Shown: piece after piece, positions 1-5,259 of the stretch
How the letters are laid out: each line of letters starts with the position of its first letter
Numbering within the stretch: position 1 is the first letter of the stretch
Assembly (NCBI GenBank): GCA_016213455.1
Contig: JACRAG010000432.1
Span: 1-8,245, forward strand
Length of the DNA: 8,245 nucleotides
Direction of reading: 5' to 3'
Source: Anaerolineae bacterium
Lineage (GTDB): Bacteria; Chloroflexota; Anaerolineae; Anaerolineales; Anaerolineaceae
Notes under the pieces: model-generated
What the model saw: only the letters and a program-made list of their open reading frames with translations
The model's database searches: none
Told to the model about the DNA's origin: nothing
Translations under genes and position numbers: made by a program

Positions 1-154
1 AATTGCTCAATCCCATAGGGTCCAGACGCAATGCATTCAGTTGTAAATAGTATTGCTCGCCTTGCCTGAACAGGGCATAGTTAAGTGCCAGGGAAAGCAA
101 GAGCACAATGGAGACAACGGTGACGATGATGGTTAAATAGCGATAGGATTTCAT
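1..154 (-). CDS. N-terminus of a membrane-anchored or exported protein, possibly SGNH/GDSL-type hydrolase (partial)
   Basis: The first 51 codons of a minus-strand gene that runs off the left edge of the window. The start is ATG at 154-152; an in-frame TAA at 160-158, two codons upstream, excludes a longer N-terminus. The protein begins MKSYRYLTIIVTVVSIVLLL: a short basic head followed by about 20 hydrophobic residues, which fits an uncleaved signal anchor or signal peptide. After the helix comes a polar segment, QYYLQLNALRLDPMGLSN. From memory, an L-N-x-x-R-L-D-P-x-G-L stretch just after the N-terminal helix occurs in predicted SGNH/GDSL hydrolases of Chloroflexota and Cyanobacteria. The catalytic GDS block lies outside the window, so the function is only a suggestion. 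No strong Shine-Dalgarno is visible (a GGA sits about 13 bases upstream), and I could not identify a convincing promoter between 155 and 280. Confidence 0.6.
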   Translation of the reverse strand, partial: MKSYRYLTIIVTVVSIVLLLSLALNYALFRQGEQYYLQLNALRLDPMGLSN

Positions 155-279
155 TGTTTAGATATATTCCAAGGTAGATAATTTACATTGCAGGAACAGA
201 GAAGGTTCAGATTTGCCTAGAGTAGTGGCTTTGCATGCATCAGTTATTTACCCAATGGCGAAAATTCGAAAAAGGAAGG

Positions 280-345
280 AAATGAGGTTATGACTTGCTT
301 TCTTTTACCTTGAGAACGATTATATGCATACCCTCAACCTCATTT
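280..345 (-). repeat. 10-bp inverted repeat with 46-base spacer, possible weak terminator
   Basis: The sequence AAATGAGGTT at 280-289 is repeated as its exact reverse complement at 336-345. On the minus strand the second arm is followed by a pyrimidine-rich tract (TCCTTCCTTTTTCG), so the structure could act as a weak terminator for the small decayed gene whose TAA stop (346-344) overlaps the first arm. The 46-base loop is long for an intrinsic terminator, so this is tentative. Apart from this repeat I see no gene or RNA in 155-343, which is AT-rich non-coding sequence. Confidence 0.35.
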
Positions 346-683
346 ATTGGCCAGCAGTGATTTCGAATACCTCTTCAGCCATTCCGACCGCAATAGGCTG
401 GGAACCAGTTCCATCTGTAATCAGCAGATAATCAACTGGTGAGCTAAGGGATCCCACCTTACCGTTTTATTTTTGATAAGCGGACGCATGGAAAGCTCAA
501 AACTGAAGCCATACTGGGCAGAAGGGTCCTTATGGACATTAATTCCTCGAACTGCCAGTTCTACTGTAAAAGGATGAAGGAAGTTGTCGTTTTGAGGCAT
601 AACATTGTCCACTGATCAGGATTGTAAAAAATCATGAGGTCTTCTAAGCTGAAAGTAACCACACGATCAGCGTAAAGAGAAAC
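344..683 (-). pseudogene. Small hypothetical protein gene, interrupted by two single-base frameshifts and probably lacking its 5' end
   Basis: Three consecutive minus-strand reading-frame segments fit end to end. Segment 1 starts at 683 and includes YADRVVTFSLEDL and FYNPDQWTML. Segment 2, about 590-470, includes NFLHPFTVELAVRGINVHKD and YGFSFELSMRPLIKN. Segment 3, about 466-344, includes GSLSSPVDYLLITDGTGSQP and AVGMAEEVFEITAGQ, then TAA. Both joins fall in a run of four A's (plus-strand TTTT at 590-593 and 465-468), each followed by CG. Adding one A at each run restores a single frame of about 113 codons. The composition is ordinary for a soluble protein, with no membrane segment, and I do not recognise the family. 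There is an in-frame stop (TGA, 686-684) just before segment 1 and no well-placed start, although GTG at 662 or ATG at 635 could serve, so the true N-terminus may be lost. The piece at 612-421 is open by itself as a 63-residue frame starting at GTG, but is unlikely to be the real product. Homopolymer sequencing errors are an alternative to true decay. Confidence 0.6.
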
Positions 684-685
684 TC

Positions 686-823
686 ATGACTACCGTGGAT
701 TTTATCACTGAACTGTTCTGCCGGATTGATGACGCGATGAAAGATGTCCGCATACATCCTCAAACACAAATGAAAAGATCCGGGAGGGTTCCCGGATCTT
801 TCGATATACTGTTCAGGATTTAA
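686..823 (+). pseudogene. Transposase N-terminal remnant, truncated
   Basis: A plus-strand frame opens with ATG at 686 and begins MTTVDFITELFCRIDDAM, followed by KDVRIHPQTQ. This matches, from memory, the N-terminus of a group of DDE transposases common in Chloroflexota and other environmental bacteria, which typically start M-T-T-x-D-F-I-x-x-L-F-C and continue into a W/Y-P-S-E-x-V-T-L-G-L-L block. That second block is absent. The resemblance stops at about residue 28 (near 769), and the frame then runs through the rpoC terminator hairpin to a TAA at 821-823, directly beside the rpoC stop codon. The frame is only 45 codons, so it cannot encode a working transposase. A purine-rich AAAGAGAAA just upstream of the ATG may be the old ribosome binding site. 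I could not identify the terminal inverted repeat of the parent element. Confidence 0.55.
774..801 (-). terminator. Intrinsic (rho-independent) terminator of rpoC
   Basis: A perfect 11-bp stem (AAAGATCCGGG at 774-784 pairing with CCCGGATCTTT at 791-801) encloses a 6-base loop. In the minus-strand transcript it starts 22 bases after the rpoC stop codon and is followed by a U-rich tail (TTTTCATTTGTGTTTG). This is a strong, canonical terminator. On the plus strand the downstream side is less U-rich, so it is mainly unidirectional. Confidence 0.9.
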
Positions 824-3800
824 CTAGTCGCCAGTCGGCATGCTGTTGACTGCCAGAGGGCGCGCCGTGGGGTCGTTGATCGGTTCTTCTTTGAAACGAC
901 CGCGCACGAAGCCCGTGCCAGCCGGGATCAACTTACCGATGATGACGTTCTCTTTCAGACCAAAGAGGTTATCCTTGGTGCCGGCGATGGCTGCCCCAGC
1001 CAACACCTTGATGGTGTGCTGGAAGGAAGCCGACGACAGGAAGGATTCCGTGTTCAAGGAAGCCTTGGTCACGCCCAGCAGGATCTCTGCGAAGCGCGCC
1101 GGCTGCTTGCCAGTGGTCACCAGCGACTCGTTCGTGCGGCGGATCTCCAGGCGATCGATGAAGTCGGAGGGCAGGAAGAAAGTGTCGCCGGGGCGGGTCA
1201 CCTGCACCTTGCCCATCATCTTGCGGATGATCTGCTCAAAGTGTTTGTCGTTGATGTTCTGGCCCTGAGCGCGATACACCTTCTGAATTTCGGTCAGCAG
1301 GTACATCTCGCAGGCTTCGCGGCCTTTGATCTTCAGGATGGTGTGCGGGTTCAGCGAACCTTCGGTCAGCGGGGTGCCGGCCTCGATATGCTCGCCATCT
1401 TTCACCAGCAGGCGCGATGTGGAAGGAATTTCGTACTCTGCGCTGTCTTTCTGCTCATAAGAGACAAAGACTTTGCCTTCTTCCACGCGCACACGTCCCG
1501 CGTGCTGCGCCGTGATGCTGGCTTCACCCAGGGTCGCCACAGGTTCACTCAGGCCAACAGCGCCTTCATCCTTGACGACAACCGTCCAGGCTTCCGGAAT
1601 ATCGTATTCATCGCTGACCATTTCGCTCTGCTCGACACGCACCAGGCGCTGGTCGCTGTAGCGATCAGACTGCAGAACGCGCACCGTGCCAGAGATCTGG
1701 GTCATGATGGCTTCACCCTTGGGCATGCGCCGGGCTTCCACCAGCTCTTCAACGCGCGGCAAACCGGTCGTGATGTCACCACCCGCCGCAACACCACCGG
1801 TGTGGAAGGTGCGCAGGGTCAACTGTGTACCAGGCTCGCCAATGGATTGCGCAGCGACGATACCCACCGCAGCGCCCAGCTCAACCATACGCCCGCGACC
1901 CAAATCCAGGCCGTAGCACTTGGCGCAGATGCCGTGAACCAGTTCGCAGGTCAACGACGAACGAACTTTCACCTCGTCAACGCCCGCTTCAACCAGCTTG
2001 CGGCACATGTTGTGATCCAAAGCCGTGTCACGTTCGGCGAGAATTTCACCGGTGCGCGGATCCACAACGCGGGCAGCCGTCACGCGCCCATAAAGGCGTT
2101 CTTTGTAAGACTGACCGGCCACATCGTCCACTTTGCGCAGGAAGATGCCGTCTTCGGTGCCGCAGTCATATTCATTGATGATAATATCCTGAGCCACATC
2201 CACCAGACGGCGGGTCAGGTAACCCGCGTCAGCCGTGCGCAGCGCGGTGTCAGCCAGACCTTTGCGCGCGCCGTGCGTGGAGATGAAGTACTCCAGCGTG
2301 GTCAGGCCTTCGCGGAAGTTCGAGGTAATCGGCAGGCGGATGATGCGCCCTGACGGGTCCGCCATCAAACCGCGCATGCCAGCCAGCTGAGCGATGGGGC
2401 CAAAACCGCCTTTTGTCGCGCCAGAGTAAGCCATGGTCGACAGGTTGCCGTTGGGGTCCATCGACTTTTTGACCGTATCGGCGACTCGCTTGGTGGTATC
2501 CTGCCAGATCTCGATCACGCGCTCATTGCGTTCCTGCTCGGTCAGCAAACCGCGCCGGTAAGAGCGGTTGACCTGTTCCACAGATTGCTGTGACGCCGCG
2601 ATGATCCCATCCTTCTCTTTCGGGATGGAAATGTCAGAAACAGCGATGGTCGAGCCCGAGCGCATGGCATATTCAAAGCCAATGTCCTTGATCAGGTCGG
2701 CCACATCCGTGGTGACTTCCTGTCCGCAGACTTCGAGCACGTCGCCAATCAGGTCTTTCACGCCGCCCTTGTCCAGTTTGATATTGCGGAACTGAACCTT
2801 GGCAGGCAGAATGCGGTTGAACAACACGCGACCGACGGTGGTTTTGATGATCTTGCGCACCGGTTCGGGCATGCGGCGATCGTTTTCATCGTACCAGGTC
2901 TCAGCCATCAGGTTGATGTGCGTATGCACGCCCACCTGACCGAGCTGGTAAGCCATATCCACCTCATCCATGCTGGCAAAGTGCCGTCCATCGTTGGCAT
3001 GGTTGATATTGTCGTCCATGGTCAGGTAATACACACCCAGCACCATGTCTTTGGAGGGGCTGATGATCGGCTCGCCGTCGGCGGGTTTCAGCAGGTTGCG
3101 CGAAGAAAGCATCAGGTTGCGAGCTTCCCACACCGCGCGTTCCGAGAGCGGAACATGCACAGCCATCTGGTCGCCGTCGAAGTCCGCGTTGAACGCGGTG
3201 GTGACCAGCGGATGAAGCTGAATGGCGCTTCCCTCGATGAGTACCGGCTCAAAGGCTTGAATACCCAGGCGGTGCAGGGTAGGCGCGCGGTTCAACAGAA
3301 CCGGGCGCTCCTTGATCGCTTCTTCCAGGACTTCCCAAACCTCGGGGCGATTGCGCTCGATGAAGCGGCGCGCGCCCTTGACGTTGGCGGCGTAATTGTG
3401 CGCCACCAGCTTCGAGATCACGAAAGGCCGGTAGAGTTCCAATGCCATGGTCTTGGGCAGACCGCACTGGTGCAGTTTCAGTTTAGGGCCAACCACGATC
3501 ACCGAGCGACCGGAGTAGTCCACGCGTTTACCTAGCAGGTTGCGGCGGAAACGGCCTTTCTTACCTTTGAGCATGTCACTCAGCGATTTCAGCTCGCGGC
3601 GACCACGGCGCGAAAGCGCCTTGCCACGCTGCGAGTTGTCAATCAACGAGTCAACCGCTTCCTGGAGCATGCGCTTCTCGTTGCGCACGATGACGTCCGG
3701 GGCGCCCAACTCCAACAAACGTTTGAGACGGTTGTTGCGGTTGATCACGCGGCGGTACAGGTCATTCAGGTCGGAAGTGGCAAAGCGACCGCCATCCAAC

Positions 3801-5062
3801 TGCACCATCGGGCGCAAATCGGGCGGGATCACCGGCAGAACGGTCAGGATCATCCATTCCGGGCGATTGGTCGAGCGGCGGAACGCCTCGACGACCTTCA
3901 GGCGGATGGTGGCTTTCTTCCGTTTTTGCTTGCTCTTGGAAGTGCGCACTTCGTGCCACAAATCTTCGGTGAGTTTCTCGAGATCCAGGCGGCGCAGAAT
4001 ATCATAGAAGGCTTCGGCGCCCATGTCGGCGCGGAACACCTGTCCCCAACGCTGCTTCAGCTCGCGATAGCGGCTTTCGGTCAGGAAGGTGAACGGGCGA
4101 AGCTCCTGCAGTTCATCGCGCAGGCGCGAGGTCTGGCCCTGGGAGATGGTGGACTGATCCTCAAGCTGGTTGCGCAGGGCTTCCATCTCTTCTTCAGCCT
4201 CGGCGCGAATGCGCTGGACTTCCATCGAGATCTGGTCCTGATCGCGGCGCAGCTGCTCGCGCACTTCATTTTCCAATTCGTCCAGGCGTTCTTTGACGGC
4301 TTTCTGAATCTTGGAAAGATGCTGAGCATTGATCGTCTGACCGGCGTCCACAATATTCACACGTGCGGCTTCAAAAACGACTGCCTTGGGCGTCACCTGC
4401 CCCATGCGCTCCTGAAGGTCGATCTCGAGGCGCTGACCCTCTTTCATCACGGGGTCTAGGCGTAAAGCAATCGCCTCATCCGAGCGAGCCTGCAAGTCGG
4501 TTTTCTGCTGGTTCAACTCGCCAATCTTGCGATCGCGATCCAGCTTGACATGCTTGATTTTCTCGTTGATCTGGTTGGCCTGGTCGCGCTCGGTGACGTT
4601 GATTTCATCTTCGAGGCGGCGCAATGCTTTTTGGCGAGCATCATCGTCAACATAGGTCACGATATACTGCGCGAAATACAACACACGATCCAGATTGCGG
4701 CGGGAAATATCCAGCAGCAGACCAAGATACGAGGGTATTCGGCGGGTATACCAGATATGCGCAACAGGCGTGGCAAGATCAATGTGGCCCATACGCTCGC
4801 GGCGCACAGACGACCGGGTGACTTCCACACCGCATTTGTCGCAGATGATCCCCTTGTAACGCGGGTTCTTATATTTTCCGCAATAGCATTGATAATCGCG
4901 GGTTGGGCCAAAAATGGCTTCGCAGAAAAGGCCGTCCTTCTCTGGGCGAAGACGCCGGTAGTTAATCGTTTCCGGCTTAAGAACTTCACCATACGACCAG
5001 CTTCGAATCGTGTCGGGCGAAGCAAGGCTGATACGCAGCGCGGTGAGACCTTTGGTTTCCAC
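824..5062 (-). CDS. rpoC: DNA-directed RNA polymerase subunit beta'
   Basis: Catalytic clamp subunit of bacterial RNA polymerase, 1412 residues and complete. It starts at GTG 5062 behind a GAGGAGG Shine-Dalgarno, with an in-frame TGA at 5077-5075 excluding a longer form. Seen in the sequence: the N-terminal zinc site (C59, C61, C74, C77); the active-site NADFDGDQ motif with Asp 627, 629 and 631 that bind catalytic magnesium; the bridge helix (about 918-956); the second zinc site (C967, C1039, C1046, C1049); the trigger loop (about 1063-1090, [20 protein letters not shown]), without the large insertion found in E. coli; and the conserved C-terminal block [17 protein letters not shown] (about 1368-1384). 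Two departures from the compact Bacillus-like form stand out: a charged, coiled-coil-like insertion at about 140-325, and a tandemly repeated unit at about 1119-1235. Nothing suggests a frameshift or loss of function. rpoB is not adjacent; the gene is preceded by a sensor kinase and seems to be transcribed from its own promoter. Confidence 0.98.
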   Translation of the reverse strand: METKGLTALRISLASPDTIRSWSYGEVLKPETINYRRLRPEKDGLFCEAIFGPTRDYQCYCGKYKNPRYKGIICDKCGVEVTRSSVRRERMGHIDLATPVAHIWYTRRIPSYLGLLLDISRRNLDRVLYFAQYIVTYVDDDARQKALRRLEDEINVTERDQANQINEKIKHVKLDRDRKIGELNQQKTDLQARSDEAIALRLDPVMKEGQRLEIDLQERMGQVTPKAVVFEAARVNIVDAGQTINAQHLSKIQKAVKERLDELENEVREQLRRDQDQISMEVQRIRAEAEEEMEALRNQLEDQSTISQGQTSRLRDELQELRPFTFLTESRYRELKQRWGQVFRADMGAEAFYDILRRLDLEKLTEDLWHEVRTSKSKQKRKKATIRLKVVEAFRRSTNRPEWMILTVLPVIPPDLRPMVQLDGGRFATSDLNDLYRRVINRNNRLKRLLELGAPDVIVRNEKRMLQEAVDSLIDNSQRGKALSRRGRRELKSLSDMLKGKKGRFRRNLLGKRVDYSGRSVIVVGPKLKLHQCGLPKTMALELYRPFVISKLVAHNYAANVKGARRFIERNRPEVWEVLEEAIKERPVLLNRAPTLHRLGIQAFEPVLIEGSAIQLHPLVTTAFNADFDGDQMAVHVPLSERAVWEARNLMLSSRNLLKPADGEPIISPSKDMVLGVYYLTMDDNINHANDGRHFASMDEVDMAYQLGQVGVHTHINLMAETWYDENDRRMPEPVRKIIKTTVGRVLFNRILPAKVQFRNIKLDKGGVKDLIGDVLEVCGQEVTTDVADLIKDIGFEYAMRSGSTIAVSDISIPKEKDGIIAASQQSVEQVNRSYRRGLLTEQERNERVIEIWQDTTKRVADTVKKSMDPNGNLSTMAYSGATKGGFGPIAQLAGMRGLMADPSGRIIRLPITSNFREGLTTLEYFISTHGARKGLADTALRTADAGYLTRRLVDVAQDIIINEYDCGTEDGIFLRKVDDVAGQSYKERLYGRVTAARVVDPRTGEILAERDTALDHNMCRKLVEAGVDEVKVRSSLTCELVHGICAKCYGLDLGRGRMVELGAAVGIVAAQSIGEPGTQLTLRTFHTGGVAAGGDITTGLPRVEELVEARRMPKGEAIMTQISGTVRVLQSDRYSDQRLVRVEQSEMVSDEYDIPEAWTVVVKDEGAVGLSEPVATLGEASITAQHAGRVRVEEGKVFVSYEQKDSAEYEIPSTSRLLVKDGEHIEAGTPLTEGSLNPHTILKIKGREACEMYLLTEIQKVYRAQGQNINDKHFEQIIRKMMGKVQVTRPGDTFFLPSDFIDRLEIRRTNESLVTTGKQPARFAEILLGVTKASLNTESFLSSASFQHTIKVLAGAAIAGTKDNLFGLKENVIIGKLIPAGTGFVRGRFKEEPINDPTARPLAVNSMPTGD

Positions 5063-5069
5063 TAAAGTG

Positions 5070-5076
5070 CCTCCTC
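5070..5076 (-). promoter_or_regulatory. Shine-Dalgarno of rpoC
   Basis: GAGGAGG on the minus strand lies 7 bases upstream of the GTG at 5062. It overlaps an in-frame TGA (5077-5075), so translation in this frame cannot begin further upstream. The near-perfect match to the anti-Shine-Dalgarno sequence decides for the GTG start, which gives the expected N-terminus for the family. Confidence 0.85.
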
Positions 5077-5106
5077 AATCTGAACCATTCGGACCGTCCT
5101 AAACAA

Positions 5107-5146
5107 CACCGGCGCAAAGGCTTTTTACTCCCTTTGCGCTCCGGTG
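5107..5146 (-). promoter_or_regulatory. Long GC-rich hairpin in the rpoC leader, possible attenuator or intrinsic terminator
   Basis: CACCGG-CGCAAAGG (5107-5120) pairs with CCTTTGCG-CT-CCGGTG (5131-5146): 14 base pairs, a 2-base bulge (5139-5140) and a 10-base loop. On the minus strand the stem is followed by TTGTTTAGG, a short, interrupted U-tract. It lies about 40 bases downstream of the predicted rpoC transcription start and about 45 bases before the GTG, so it would form in the 5' leader. It could be an attenuator that tunes rpoC expression, a leaky terminator for transcripts coming from the upstream kinase gene, or a stabilising 5' structure. No leader peptide or known riboswitch class is recognisable. 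Confidence 0.6.
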
Positions 5147-5186
5147 AACAAATCAGGGCACGTTAATATAAAGCATGCGATCTAAG

Positions 5187-5195
5187 ATTATATCA
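5187..5195 (-). promoter_or_regulatory. Extended -10 promoter for rpoC
   Basis: The minus strand reads TGATATAAT (5195 to 5187): a perfect TATAAT preceded by the TGn extension, characteristic of housekeeping sigma factor promoters that tolerate a weak -35. At the normal distance upstream only CTGGTA or TGGTAT is found, a poor -35. Transcription would begin near 5180, giving a leader of about 118 bases. A separate TTGACC (5237-5232) sits further upstream with TGGTAT 17 bases later and might be a second, weaker promoter. Confidence 0.7.
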
Positions 5196-5259
5196 CAAGC
5201 AAGCAAAAATACCAGACCTTTTTGGAAAATTGGTCAAATGAATTTCCCCAAAGTTCCCC

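Noticed and set aside
465..593. Programmed ribosomal frameshifting at the two A-runs.
   Set aside because: The runs are only four A's and do not form a standard X-XXY-YYZ slippery heptamer in the required frame. Two such events in one 113-codon gene would be exceptional.
421..612. A stand-alone 63-residue protein on the minus strand.
   Set aside because: Protein-like sequence continues on both sides in other frames, and both joins are explained by one missing A, so this is a fragment of a larger broken gene and not a complete small gene.
1016..2353. A 445-codon open frame on the plus strand, with several other plus-strand frames opposite rpoC.
   Set aside because: It lies entirely antisense to rpoC, has a composition typical of a shadow frame in GC-rich coding DNA (rich in His, Arg, Ala and Gln), and has no recognisable domain or ribosome binding site.
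824..5062. A possible intein or frameshift in rpoC, given its length.
   Set aside because: The frame is continuous, all catalytic motifs are in order, and the extra length is explained by the N-terminal insertion and the C-terminal duplicated unit; no intein splicing motifs are visible.
5224..5247. Possible terminator hairpin for the kinase gene (GGAAAATT with AATTTCC).
   Set aside because: The stem is short, AT-rich and bulged, and on the minus strand it is followed by A's and not U's.
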